From Parietaria judaica (lineage: Eukaryota; Streptophyta; Magnoliopsida; Rosales; Urticaceae): DNA of 64,000 bases. The DNA lies in assembly GCA_954871525.1 (NCBI GenBank), contig OX940861.1:15608842-15672841 (forward strand), written 5' to 3'. Shown piece by piece: positions 1-12,470 of this stretch. Both the position numbers and the translations under genes were made by a program. A model generated the notes under the pieces. It was not told the origin of the DNA. It did not search any database and saw only the letters and a program-made list of their open reading frames with translations. The first letter of the stretch is position 1. Each line of letters begins with the position of its first letter.

Positions 1-3000
1 CTTCACACGAGGATAAAGCTACTGTCTGCTGCTTCTGGGACTGCCAGGTGATTAGATTCCCGTTGAGATAAAATGCCATCCCTTCAGTACTCTTTCTATC
101 GTCAATGTCACCAGCCAAATCACTGTCCGTAAAGCCGACTAGTACTTCTGCTCCACTTCCTCGGTTGTACTGGATCCCGTAGTCCGTCGTGCCCTTCACG
201 TAACGCAAGATGTGCTTCACCACCTGCTGGTGTGCACTCGTGGGCTTCTCCATGTATCGACTGACTATCCCAACTGCGTGTGAAATGTCTGGTCGGGTGT
301 GGGTGAGGTAACTTAGGCACCCGATCACGCGTCTGTACTCCGTGGGATCCACTCTTCTCCCTTCAGCATCCTTCCCGAGCTGCAGCTTCGCCTCCATAGG
401 GTACTTGCTCGAGTTGCAATCCGTCATCTCGAACTGCTTAAGGATCTTCTTCGCGTAGGCCGACTGCTTCAGCGTAATGCAGTCCTTCTTCTGTTCCACC
501 TCTAGACCGAGGTAGTACGAAAGTAATCCGAGGTCACTCATCTCGAATTCGGCCATCATCTGCTGCTTGAATCCATCTACGCCTCCTGCGCTGGATCCTG
601 TGACGATCAGGTCGTCCACATACACTCCCACGATCAGAGTTTCCTGCCCGGAACTCCTGGTGTAGACTGCCTGCTCGCTCAGACACTTTGTGAATCCAAG
701 ATTTTTAAAGCTCTTATCAAGGCGGATGTTCCACGCTCTTGGCGCTTGTCTCAACCCGTACAGGGCCTTGGATAACTTGTACACCTTCTGCTCTTTGCCC
801 GTGACGCCGAACCCCTCTGGTTGCTTGACGTACACTTCTTCTTCGAGGTCACCGTTTAGGAATGCCGATTTGACATCCAGATGGTGAATTTCCCAACCTC
901 GATGAGCTGCTAGGGCTAGGATGAGTCTGATCGTATCCAGTCTAGCTACTGGAGCAAAGACTTCCTCAAAATCTATGCCTTTCCTCTGCACGTAGCCTTT
1001 GGCTACCAGCCTTGCCTTGTGCTTAAGGACATTCCCCTCAGTGTCCTTCTTCAGCTTATACACCCACTTCAGGCCAATGGGATTATGACCTTTGGGCAGG
1101 TCGGTAAGCTCCCATGTCCTGTTCTTCTCAATGGACTCCATCTCCTTCTTCATTGCTTCCTGCCACTCCTGCTCGGTTGCTGCCTCCTGGAAGCTGGCTA
1201 GCTCTTCTGCACACAACAAAGAAAGTTCCTCCAGGCTCATCTCCACTTCTTGAGTCTGATCGTAGACGTCTGCTAGAGGTCGGAATCCTCTTGGGCCGTC
1301 TTTTATGGAGGAATCTCCCGAGTTGGACAGGCTGGTCCTGCTCGGACTTGGTGTCCTGGGTGTATCCGGGCTATTCTCTCCCGGGCTGGGTTCTCTCGTC
1401 TCTGGCAAGATTGTTTCCGAGCTGGGTGTTCCGGGCTGCTCCTGCTCGGCAACATCCTGGTCGTCTTCGACAATGAACTCCACTGAGTTCTGCTCGGGTT
1501 CTCCATTCTCGTCGCGCCAATCCCACTTCATCTCCTCTTCGAACACAACATCTCTGCTCACTTGGAGTCTGCCGCGTCGTGGATCGTAGAGTCTGTGTGC
1601 CTTGCTTCCTTCTTCAACGCCAAGGTACACCATCTTCTGACTCCGGTCGTCCAGCTTCTTGAGATGTGGTCCCGCAATCTTCACGTGTGCGGTGCATCCG
1701 AACACTTTCAAATGTTCTAAGTGGGGTTTCTTCCCTTTCCACGCCTGGTAGGGTGTACGCTCTCCTAGCGCTTTGGTAGGCAAACGATTAAGCAGGTAGA
1801 CGGCATGCCTTACTGCTTCTGCCCAAAAACGGGCTGGAACTTGCATGCTCTTGAGCAAGCTCCTTGCTGTGTTCATCACAGTTCGGTTTCGTCTTTCCAC
1901 TACGCCATTCTGCTGGGGCGTGTGGGGTGCGGCAGGTGTCGTTGAATTCCTTCCTGGTCGCAGAACTCTCCGAACTGCTGGGAGGTGAATTATCCTCCTC
2001 GGTCTGTACGCAAGACCTTTAACCTGTGCACCGAGCCATTCTCCACGATCTTCTTGAACTTCTTGAAGACCTCAAAGGCTCCACTTTTCTCCTTAAGCAT
2101 ATAAACCCACATCCAGCGACTGTAATCATCAACAAGTAAAAGGAAGTACTTGTTACCTGCCAAAGTTTCTGGGGTGACTGGACCACATAGGTCTGCGTGC
2201 ACCAACTGTAAGGGTCTCTCTGCTCGGAATTTGGCCTTGATCGGAAATGGTATCGTCGCCTGCTTCGCGATCATGCAGCACTCACATAGCTGGTCGGGGT
2301 GTTCTATCTTGGGAACCCCGAAGGCCATCTTCTTCTCGCCCATCATCTTGAGCGCCTGAAAATTCACGTGTCCGAGCCGTGCGTGCCATAGCCAAGCCGG
2401 GTCTGCCATCGATGCCATAAGACAGACGGGCTGGCATGTCTTCAGGAGAATCTTGTAGAGTCTGTTGGGTGTTCGCTTCACCTTTATCAACAGCTCTCCT
2501 TCCTTGGTCCACATCTTCAGGTAGGACCCTTGCAGCAACACCGTGTTCCCGATCTCAGTCATCTGTCCTAGACTGATGATGTTGCTTTTCAACTTCGGGA
2601 TGAAATACACCTGGGTCATCAGACGCTGGTCGCCATTCTTGCACTCGAACAGGATCGACCCTCTGCCTCTGATCTCTACGACTGATCCATCGCCGAATTT
2701 CACGCTGCCCGTGATCTTCTCATCGAGCTCTTCAAACTTAGCTCGGTCCCCAGTCATGTGGTTGCTAGCTCCGTTGTCTAAGTACCATATGTCGGTACTG
2801 ACCTTCTTCTCTCCGTCTACGAGGAGGTTTGCAATAACCTTATCCTCGATGAGGAAAACCTTCTCGCTGGTCTCCTCCGGACAGGTCTGCTCGGCCTCTG
2901 GGCTGATCGGCAAACTGATCACTTCTGCCCGGGCCTTAGCGTCACACTTGCCATTCTGTTCGTCCAGGTGCGTTTCCTGTTCGGCAAACAACAATGCCGG

Positions 3001-3981
3001 CTGTTGCTGATCGTCTGGGAATCTTGCTAGATTCGCCTCTTCACCCTGGTTCCTGCTCCGGCACTCAGATGCAAAGTGCCCAAGCTTCTGACAATTGTAG
3101 CACTTCACTGTGCTCTTGTCTCTCCTGGTCGTGCCTTCCTGACGGGTAGGTCCACTGCCGCGACCTCGCATGTCCCGACCTCGACCCCGTCCACGACCCT
3201 GTCCGCGTCCTCGGACTTCTCCACCAAAGCTGTTCCGACCTGAGGGTCTTGTAGAAAACTCGGCTCCCCCGGTTTTCCGCTGTCTGGCCGTCCACTCTTC
3301 ATGCGTGAGCAGGAGGTTCTTCTCCTCGTCTTTGTCACCGTAACCCCGAAGTCTCTCTTCGTGGGCCTTGAGACGACCAACAACCTCCTCGACCGACATG
3401 GTCTTGAGATCGTCGAACTGCTCGATCGACGTCACGATCTGCATGTACCTGTGAGGCACTGCTCGAAGAAATTTCTTGACGACGGTGGTCTCCTCCACCT
3501 TGTCTCCCAGCGAGCGTATGCCGGTCACAATGGACGTGAGCCGCATAGCGAAATCATCAATTGATTCGCTCTCCCTCATCCTCATGACCTCGAACTCACT
3601 CTTCAAGGTCTGGACCTTTGCCTCCTTGACGCGATCTGCGCCCATGTGCATGGTCTAAAGAGTTTTCCATGCTTCCTTCGCGGAATCTTTCTCGGCAAGC
3701 ATGAGAAGAACTTCTTCCGGAACTGCTTGGTAGATAGCGGCTAGAGCCATTCTTTCCTTGCGCCCTTCGACATCGTCGTTCTCTACGGCCTCCCATACTC
3801 CCTGCGCCTGCAGATTCACCCTCATCTTCAACGCCCACACGGCGTAATTGCTCTTCGTGAGCATGGGGTAATGGAGTGTAACTGTGCCTTCTCTGGAGTC
3901 TGGTTTCTGCGCAACCAAAGCTCCGTCGATCGGTGACTCTGATGATGAAGACATGTTCTTCGATTGAAGCTCTGATACCAC
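1..3981 (-). pseudogene. Copia gag-pol polyprotein, partial, broken by two stops and a frameshift
   Basis: The start is the ATG at 3981, preceded by the primer-binding site. Gag covers roughly 3980-3150. A CCHC zinc knuckle (CYNCQKLGHFASEC) lies near 3115-3070 after an RG-rich stretch. The protease motif DNGASNHMTG is near 2780. The integrase zinc motif (HARLGHVNF, CECCMIAKQ) is near 2380-2250 and the catalytic start VDDYSRWMWVYML near 2125. The frame continues to the edge through reverse transcriptase ([10 protein letters not shown] near 620-590) to RNase H (VALSSCE at the edge). Breaks are an in-frame TAG at 3657-3655, an in-frame TAA at 1992-1990 just after TDRGG in integrase, and an apparent 1-nt deletion near 1934. 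From about 1930 to the edge the frame reads open. Point damage only implies recent inactivation. Confidence 0.88.
3969..3980 (-). other. Primer-binding site for initiator Met-tRNA
   Basis: The minus strand reads TGGTATCAGAGC, the standard plant retrotransposon primer-binding site, two bases inside the 5' LTR. It fixes the LTR boundary and orientation. Confidence 0.9.
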
Positions 3982-3982
3982 T

Positions 3983-4535
3983 TGTTGGATCCCAATTCAC
4001 GGATCTGCAAAGAACACAAATAACACCAAAGAAATCGAACAGAAAATTAAGGACACAAACTTTTGGGAGAAGAATTTCTCTTGATTAATAATCGAAGGCA
4101 AAATACAAGAAGGTAAACTCAAACTCTAATGGACTCTAGTACATTACAAAGTGTACATGCTAGGTATATTTATAGCCTCACATAGGCGAAACCCTAGCTA
4201 ACCAAATCGCACCAAATCAGGAAACTACCCTAAATAATCCTATCAAATCTTTGACTTGATCTTTGCTTGCTCCTCAAGCTACGCGCTTTCCTTGCTGGGT
4301 AGTTGCTGACTTTCCCTTTCCTGCCCGGACAGCTTCTCTGTCCCCGAGCTGGCCTGCTCGTCTGCCTCTGGCCGGGCTTGCCTTCTATCCGGACGTTTTG
4401 CTCGTGTTCACCCGAGCTGGGCTGAACAGCTGTCTGTCTTCTGTTCTGGTCGGTACCCGGGCTGACTCCTCGCAAGTGTTTCTGCCCGTCCTGGGTTCTG
4501 GTCGTCATCCGGACTAAGTCAAGCTTAAGCTCACA
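3983..4535 (-). repeat. 5' LTR of the minus-strand copia element (about 553 bp)
   Basis: In the sense direction the LTR begins TGTGAGCTTAAGCTTGACTT and ends in CA beside the primer-binding site. The start closely resembles the start of the older element's 3' LTR at 6075 (TGTGAGGATTAAGTTTGACTT), so the two elements belong to related families. A TATA-like stretch (TATAAATATA on the minus strand) lies near 4165-4174. The partner LTR is outside the window, so insertion age cannot be estimated here. Confidence 0.8.
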
Positions 4536-6086
4536 TCGCGAGGCAGCCACCGAGAAGGAATGGCAAGAGACGATGAAGAAGGAGCTGGAGTCCATCGATA
4601 AGAATCAGACATAGGAGCTTATCGATTTTCCAAAAGGTCACAAGTCCATCGATCTGAAATTGGTCTACAAGCTCAAGAAAGACTCAGAAGGCAAGGTCCT
4701 CGACCACAAATCCAAAATGGTCGTAAAGAGCTACGTGCAGAAACAAGGAGTGGACTTTGAAGAGGTCTTTGCTTCAGTAGCTAGACTCGACACAGTCAGG
4801 CTGATTCTAGCCCTCGCAACTCATCGAGGTTGGAAGATCCATCACCTGGACGTCAAATCGGCGTTCTTGAATGGTGAATGGAGGAGGAAGTCTACGTCGC
4901 TCAACCAGAAGGTTTAGTAGGCAAGGCTGCAGAACACAAGGTGTACAAGTTGTTAAAAGCTCTTTATGGGTTGAGACAACCACCGCGTGCATGGAACATT
5001 AGACTCGACAGGAGTACGAAGAGTCTTCATTTCAAGAAGTGCTCTAAGGAGTAAGCAGTCTACACGAGGAACTCGGGAGAAGAGTCCCACATCGTCGGTG
5101 TGTACGTCGATGACCTGATCGTGACTGGATCCATTGCAGAATGGATTGATGGATTCAAGGAACAGACGATGAAGGATTTTGAGATGAGCGACCATGGACT
5201 ACTTTCATATTACCTCGGGATAGAGGTCGATTAGAAGAAGGAATGCATCACGCTAAGGCAGACGGCCTATGCGAAGTATATTCTCAAACAGTTCAACAAG
5301 GCAGAGTGCAACGCAAGCAAGTAGCCCATAGAGGCAAAGTTGCAGCTTGGGAAGGATGCAAAAGAAACCCCAGTGGATCCCACGGAGTACATGCGTTTCA
5401 TCGGGTGTTTAAGGTACATGACCCACACCCGACCATTTATCTTCTATGCGGTGGGGATAGTGAGTCGTCATGTGGAGCAGCCGACGAGCTTGCACCAGCA
5501 TGCACTGAAGCACATCCTTCGTTACGTGAAGGGAACGACGACTGACGGGATCCGATATGGAAAGGGAAGTGGGGATGAAGAGCTGGTTGGATTCACCGAC
5601 AGTGATCTAGCCGGTGATTTCGTTGACAGGAAGAGTACCGGAGGGATGACATTCTACCTCAACGGGAACCTAATCACCTGGGAATCCTATAAGCAGAGGA
5701 CAGTGGCTCTATCCTCCTGCAATGCCGAGTTCATGGCAGTGACAGAGGCATCGTGCCAAGCACTCTGGCTGAGAATCTTGATAAGCGAGTTGACCGGAAG
5801 AGAGCAAAAGCCAATAACTCTCTATGTGGACAACAAGTCTGCAATTGCGTTGATGAAGAATCCAGTGTTCCATGGTCCCAGCAAGCACATCGACACTGAA
5901 TTACATTTTATTAGAGAGTGCGTGGAGAAGAGGAAGGTTATCGTGGAGTTTGTATGCACCAAGGAGCATCGTGCTGACATCCTCACTAAAGCCTTAGCTC
6001 GGGTCAAGTTCGCAGAGACGAGAGAGAAGCTCGGAGTAAAGAACCTCGAACCAAGTCAAACTTATGGGGGAGAATGTGAGGATTAA
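4536..6086 (+). pseudogene. Degenerate copia reverse transcriptase and RNase H
   Basis: Translation in three frames recovers copia motifs in order: EVFASVARLDTVRLILALA near 4760-4820, [13 protein letters not shown] near 4840-4880, [14 protein letters not shown] near 4956-5000, [13 protein letters not shown] near 5097-5135 and the RNase H region 5340-6086 (DSDLAGD, VALSSCNAEFMA, LYVDNKSAIAL). Stops interrupt it near 4612, 4915, 5050 and 5232, and frameshifts are needed near 4880 and 5330. The RNase H segment is one open frame of 248 codons. Compared with the minus-strand copy this is clearly the older relic. Confidence 0.88.
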
Positions 6087-6344
6087 GTTTGACTTGCCCA
6101 CCAAGTATGCTTGCTCGGCAAGTTTTGCTGAGTTGGCTTTTCTTTATTAGTTTTTCATTTATTACTAAATTTGAGCACCAAGTTTTGTATTGCCTATATA
6201 AGGATGTAATGTGTCGTTAGAAAAAAAAAATCCCTTTCTTGTAATTTCGACATTATTCAATTGAGGGTATTCTCCCCAAAACATTTCTCGTTTCTCTTTG
6301 TGTTGTATGTGCTTTTCACTAAAAGATTTAGTTTGGAACTAACA
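6075..6344 (+). repeat. 3' LTR of the older copia element (right border approximate)
   Basis: It starts TGTGAGGATTAAG directly after the polypurine tract. It contains a TATA box (CCTATATAAGG, about 6193-6203). A possible CA end (AACTAACA) falls at 6344, but no flanking TSD can be tested because the 5' half is outside the window. Confidence 0.6.
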
Positions 6345-6479
6345 CGGTCCAATATATTTTCATTGAAGACGCCGAAGCATTTCATTCGAACAATTTATAT
6401 CGTGATTTTATTTTGTCTTTTGCTAGCGACATTATTTGTTGGAAATAACTTCAGATTTGCTAGATCTCTTTTATCATTC

Positions 6480-6587
<108 letters not shown>

Positions 6588-6870
6588 TTATCATGATAAT
6601 TTTATATATGGGATTCAAATTTTCTCATCGAGATTTTTGCTACTCTATCTTTTACTTATAAATATGTAATGTGATTTATTATTTTGAAATTTCTAGACAT
6701 TTATCATTCTGAACTGTGTGTTTCAATTAATTTATTGTGTTAGTTATCTATTACTTATTAGTTAGATTTATAATTTTAGATTTGCTTTTGAATTTTAAAT
6801 TACTTTATAATTTATTTTAACCTATATAAAAACGATATGGCCCGTCTCGGTTTTTTAGCTGTAAAAATAG

Positions 6871-6917
<47 letters not shown>
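6871..6917. repeat. (ATT)n microsatellite
   Basis: About 15 perfect ATT units in AT-rich intergenic DNA. Confidence 0.95.
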
Positions 6918-8543
6918 CTAATCCAAGAAAATATCCAATTTTAAAAATTCTTATTTAACTGTAATTGGGCCGGTTAAGTAAAAAAAACTCAGTTCTCGAT
7001 CCCCATTTTCACACGTACTCCAAATAATACAAGTTAAATAAAGTATATATTAGTACACATGAATTATTGACTAAAAGAATTCATTTTCGATAGCAATAAT
7101 AAATTATCTTTTTTGACACTTTATACTATATAATACAAAAGTTGAATTTTACTAATGGGATTGGGCCCCTCATGGTCGAGGACCACTAGGGTATAGTATT
7201 AGGGCTTCACTCAATAAGTGAAATCCACTATCATTGGCTTATAAGATATTTTAAAGGTAAACATCTAGTCTAGTATTAGGCATTGTGTACATAAATAAAG
7301 ATCTCATATTCTAATGGAGATTAACAAATTTACTCTAAATAATAATTCTTACACAACTATATGATTATCTTATAACCGATGCTATTTAATTACAAGGCAA
7401 ATCCAAATTGTTTCAATATGTTAACGATGAAATCACGTGATAACCCGCAAATCAATGGCCACTAATTATTGACTTCAATTATATTATTAATTTGTACGGA
7501 TTACGGCGGCTTTGTCCCACACCGTACAGTAGTTTTGACTCTTCATACCCAACAAAATTTATAAATTATTAAAATTCATTAAAGATATAATACGGTAAAA
7601 ATACCTAAGGTCAATCAAAATATCACATGACGTTCACAAATTTTCAATTGCATTAATTAAATGCCCTAGTAAGTTAATAAAACCTTTATTTTCTATATTT
7701 TTCATATTTATTAAAAAAAACTCAAATTAAAAGAAAATGATAATTAAAATTGTATACGTTAAAAAAACTCAAATTGAAATACGAGAGAATATTTTATACC
7801 AGTTGGAGAACTTTTGCCGTAATTATTCTTTTAATAAATAAAAATGAAATATAGTTTATGTCTCGAGAATCGAGATATCAAAATAATATTTAGTCATTGG
7901 CAATTTGGCATAATCTTTCACAAATGTTTAATATCAAATTCAAAGTGTCGTTTTTGGGTGAAAAGGAAAATATTAATATAGTTAGTAAATTAGGGGCCCG
8001 AGGAAAGGCGACATTCTTTTTTGTTACTTGTTTATACTTTATATGATCAAAGTGCAGCGACATTAACAATCAAACTAGTGGCTTTATTTCATTATAATTA
8101 TGATTTAAATAATTATGACTATATAAATGAATATAAGGTATTTATTTTTTGAAATTTAGCAACAAAAAAACTAGCGAGCCGGTTCACTAATAAAGTCAAA
8201 TGAAGAATATAATATACAATTAAAATTCAGGTAGGTAAGGTGTAGGCCCATTTTAGAGTAGAATCTACATTTTAAAAATATCGTTTTATCGATCAAATTT
8301 TTATTTACATTTTTCTTCACAATAACGGTGAACTGATAATTAACGAGAATCAATGATCCATTTAACTATAAAATCAAAAGGTGAATTTTACGTGTTTTCA
8401 CACAATTGCGATATTATTTTCCCTAAACAATGACTAGATGCCAAACTTGGCCCTCTTTTTCCTTGTTTCTTCTTCTTTAAGAAACATGCGAGCAACATCG
8501 AGCGAGCGATGATATAAATAAAAACAATCTTTAGGTACTAACT
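6918..8543. other. AT-rich intergenic DNA
   Basis: No convincing exon, transposon terminus or RNA gene was found. It is dominated by A/T runs, with no open frame of 60 codons except one at 8171-8353 that resembles nothing recognised. Confidence 0.7.
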
Positions 8544-8558
8544 TTGATTTTATCTCTT

Positions 8559-8767
8559 TTTTTTTTTTGAATGGGGTGGCACTATCGGCCAAAGTTACAA
8601 TGCACTCTCGCATGACTTAGATATATTCAGTGTAAGAACAGGTGGCACTATTGGCCAAGTTTACAATAATGTAAAGGGGGCACTCATTTTGAGTCTCATG
8701 AGGGTTTGAACCCATGACCTCGTGAATAGAGGAGTGGTGGAGTCACCACTTGGCCAAACAAGCTTGG
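8559..8767 (-). mobile_element. tRNA-derived SINE, complete, with 15-bp target-site duplication
   Basis: Read on the minus strand, the element starts with a tRNA-like head holding an RNA polymerase III A box (TGGCCAAGTGG, complement of about 8746-8756) and B box (GGTTCAAACC, about 8703-8712). A tRNA-unrelated body follows, ending in an A tail (T run on the plus strand, 8559-8568). The direct repeat TTGATTTTATCTCTT flanks it at 8544-8558 and 8768-8782, proving retroposition. A diverged second copy lies at 43636-43815. Confidence 0.9.
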
Positions 8768-8782
8768 TTGATTTTATCTCTT

Positions 8783-11700
8783 GTTATATGATTTTTTAAA
8801 AGGGTGCACACACATGTGACTTTTTGTTAGATGATTTTTTAACTATTAATTAATTTTGAAGGCATTTGATTTTGTCTTTTGGTCTATATGATACAAATAT
8901 ATAATAGTCAATTTAGTTATATACCATTGAATTTTTTAATTGATCAACTCCTCATGATCAACTATGTAATGCAATATATGACTAGATTCCAAACAGATAG
9001 CAAAAATACAAATTAGCAACCTTAAAAAAAAGTATGACCCTTATAAAGCTAAACTAATATAGAGAAGTCATCACATATGTACAGATCTATAATAATTAGT
9101 CTTATTGTCTCTAAACATATATTATGTCATTGTTACATAAGCAATAAATGATATCTATAATTGAGTAAACAAACATATATATATGACTTAATCTGCTTGA
9201 TAAGTTAACTGTAATTTGTTGAAATCAACAAAAGATATTTTAAGTATTACTGAGAATCCCAAACAAAAATAATTAAGAGGGTACAAACCACTAAATAAGA
9301 TGATCATCAGGCAAATAATATGCTTATGCTGAAAAGAATAATTAATAGTAAAAAATGTAGCTGCAAAAAATTGTTAAACAAACAGTGGGCAATCAAAACT
9401 AGATAAATTTGAAAAAATTGAAAACAAAAGCCAAACTACTTATGACTAATTGAAAATCAAACATAAGCAAATAATAATCTAAATATTCATCCATTAAATA
9501 AGAGAACGTATTTGAGGCGTAGAATTTCGGCTTCGCGAATAGAGATGTCGCTCGCTGAAAATCGGCCTTAGGGTTATAAGAAGGCATATCAACATCGATC
9601 TTAAGCAAATTAATACTCGGCTTCCTCCGCTTAGCATAATAACTAAACCTAGTTATGTAAAATATGCAGTTCGGTTGGAATTAATATTGTGTGATTTTCA
9701 CACTAAAATGACGTTTTGCAGTGTGGTTGGAGATGCTCTTATATTGTTTATATTTAGCTAGAGTTGTATCACTAGAATTAGTAAGATTAGAGTCAAGTCT
9801 CAACTCAAGGCATCACTGTATATCCCTCATAGCCTCTGACCATTACTGTTTTTGTAGACAAACTTGACCCTTGTTTTGGGCTTGTCCCAGGTACTGCCCA
9901 GTCAAACCATGGTCAACCCATTTCCTTTTTCTAGTTTGCTAAATTTTCCCTTTTGCAAATTGTTATTTATAATTTATATTTATATAGTACAAGAGATTAA
10001 CATTATGAATGTTTTGGTAGATTGATAATGTCTAAATGTCCCCATATATATTTTAGTTGTGATTAGTACAAGTTATCATGTAATAAGAGGGAACAACTTT
10101 AGTTGTGATTAAAAATTAAAATAAACATCAGTATATATGATTATTCTACTAAAATAATGATATATCATTATTAAGTGAAAGCTATTATAGTGCGGCTAAT
10201 ACTATAAGTGTCACAATTTAATCACCACTCTTACTAAATTTCAGCGGGTTTGTTTAATAATTGAAGAACTGTTATCTTACTAATCATGTTAGGTTCAACT
10301 TAGCGGTTTATTATTTTATACTTTTCAATCAAATTTATAGTAAGCAACTGCAATACTGTGATTAATTAGTACATTTGTTTCATTTTATCACGTCATATGA
10401 CAACCAAATATCTTCGGCTTCAAGAAGATCTCCAAAATCTAAAATCTAAGGATCACTCTACATATATTATTCAACAGTTATAAAAAAAAAAACCGAGATT
10501 AATTCCTTAAAAATTATGAACTCGATTGTAAAATGCATTTATAAAGATTATTATTTTCCAAATATTATATATATATATATATATTGATAAATTAATTTAC
10601 TTGTCATGCACTTAATGCTTTTGGTCATCGTTCATAGCCTTGGTATATGAATTTTATTTCATAACATCTCATATTTATTTTTAAAATAATTTACTTGTTG
10701 ATACACTATTACACTTAGAGAGAATTTTGTATTTAATTTTAGCCGTAACAAAATTAAAACTTGGTATTTAACACAATAATAAAAAGCACCAATAAATATG
10801 CATTATTTAGGACTAAAAATTAAGGTGAAGCGTTGAAGAAGGTCTGGTCTGGTCTGGTCAAGTAAAATAGTTGAAAAGAAAAGAAAGACGTGATTGGATA
10901 AGTGAGGTTAGATTAGATTAGAGTGCCAATTATTGTGTCTCTCTCTCTCGAGCCCAGTGCACTCTCTCTCTCTCTCTCCTCGCCGAATGCTAAAAGCCCA
11001 AATTTCATCACTGCTTGAAAAGGTTCCTACTTTACCAAAACAACTAATTTAATACTCTGCGTTGCGTCATTCACATGGTGCAACACTAAGAGTGTGTATA
11101 CATATGTTTTGGTCCACTCTCTTTAATTAATTTTGTAGTGTGTTATTATTAATACTAATAGTGGAGATGAATGAATACACATGGAATAGTGCATCGGAGT
11201 TAGTGTGTTTAAGGATATAAAACTCCACCAGTACGTGGTACATTAGCTACTGTACGTCTTTAATTTGTCTGTAATCAAATGCCTTTGTTCCAATTAATAT
11301 ATAATGGCTATACTTAATAATCACCTTTTCATAATGTCGCTAACGTATCTAGATAGTCTTCTTAATGCGAATGACATGTAATATGCAAAATATACATGTT
11401 TATTTATTATGACCATGTATTTCATATAATGAAGACACTATATGAAAGTGTTTCAAGCATAGGCCAATTGGGCTGCTAGTTGAGTGACTACGTCAAGTAA
11501 GACACATTATAACTTTGTTTACGTATATACATATCTATATATATATATATATATATGCCACCGTTAGAACAACTACCGGCAACCGGCGGTTGCCTGGAAT
11601 TGTTGGCGCGTTCAGTAGCAGTGCCAACTAACAAGTTTTTTTGTTTTGTTTTTTTAAGTACCGAAAACATGTTTAAAATTTATAATTAATAATTATAAAT

Positions 11701-11825
11701 AATATCATGCATGTTATTTAAAACTCATTAGTTATATATTATCAGGCAACTGAAATTGGAAATTTACGATGTTAACGATGATGTTGTGACAAGTATATTA
11801 ACACACACACTAAAAGCCCAGATTA
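8783..11825. other. Gene-poor AT-rich intergenic DNA
   Basis: No supported gene. Minor features: a short open frame at 9399-9608 of unknown relevance; a phrase typical of plant MITE ends (GTTGGAGATGCTCTTA, about 9726-9741) without a recognised partner; a pyrimidine-rich CTCT stretch at about 10939-10978 resembling a plant core-promoter Y patch but without a downstream gene; and short (TA)n runs near 10567-10583 and 11535-11555. Confidence 0.6.
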
Positions 11826-12470
11826 TCAAATATGCGTATAAAGTAAATGACGAATGAGAACGCGATATTTGGTAACGCAGTTCGCAAACCCCTCGTGGGA
11901 ACCTACTCTGCGGGGCACTGACCCAGATCCTTTATTCCACTGGAATACATTCACAAATGTTACACGGTTATAAGGGATACTTATATGAGTTTCACAAGGG
12001 AATAAACAACTCCCTCTCAAGACCAGACGCAGCTGGTGATCCAACTCCAGGGAAAAAGGGTGCTCTCTTCAGAACGATCTTGCGATGCTTCACCTGTCCA
12101 CAGCCAGTCGTTACTCCTCGAATGAGATCTCCAGACCCTCCAGCTCTGAATCAAGCAGATTCGTGTGTTTACGTTCAAAGTGCTCGATGTTCATCCACAT
12201 CTAGCGAAGGCTAAATAGGCAGGTCTTCTTGGCTTCCGAAATAGGCAATCAAGGATTCCACTATCAAGGAAATTAAAGGTACAACGGATACCTTCCATCA
12301 AATAGATTCCAGCATCAATCAGATCACCATAGTGAATGAGCCGGAGGATCGTAGCAATAACTCTGACAAAGATCTTTGACTCCAACAACGAATCTCTTCC
12401 GTAAATGCGCAGATCTTCAGCAAACTTGTCGAAACCTCTGTTGTCATGAAAAATCTTCACACAACCTGTT
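11826..12470. other. GC-richer repeat-like island of unknown origin
   Basis: Base composition rises sharply against its AT-rich surroundings. The left part (about 11865-11950, GGTAACGCAGTTCG and CTCTGCGGGGCACTGACCC) resembles ends of plant copia LTRs. The right part has an 89-codon minus-strand open frame at 12191-12460 (KFAEDLRIYGRDSLL, LIHYGDLIDAGIYLMEGIRC) that reads like real coding sequence, but the family was not recognised. It could be an LTR fragment or a transposon-captured gene fragment. Confidence 0.4.

Larger units (their letters stand above)
1..4535 (-). mobile_element. Young Ty1/copia retrotransposon, cut by the window edge
   Basis: Minus-strand copia element. From right to left it has a 5' LTR, a primer-binding site complementary to initiator Met-tRNA, and a gag-pol frame in copia order (gag, zinc knuckle, protease, integrase, reverse transcriptase, RNase H) that runs off the left edge. 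Its second LTR is outside the window. The right end abuts the inside of another copia element at 4536, so it inserted into that older element. The coding frame is damaged at only three places seen by eye, so it is fairly young but probably unable to move by itself. Confidence 0.9.
4536..6344 (+). mobile_element. Older, decayed Ty1/copia element, 3' half
   Basis: Plus-strand copia remnant. It begins abruptly inside the linker before reverse transcriptase, exactly where the minus-strand element starts, so the 5' half should lie left of the window beyond the younger insertion. It has several stops and frameshifts in reverse transcriptase, a well-kept RNase H, a polypurine tract (ATGGGGGAGAA, about 6064-6074) and a 3' LTR. 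The right LTR border is uncertain. Confidence 0.85.

Noticed and set aside
8700..8760. A functional tRNA gene
   Set aside because: A and B boxes are present, but there is no cloverleaf or anticodon arm, and the sequence continues into a SINE body with A tail and TSD.
10925..10985. CT-rich segment as the promoter of a gene or part of a miR156 precursor
   Set aside because: No miRNA match or foldback could be made and no coding exon follows.
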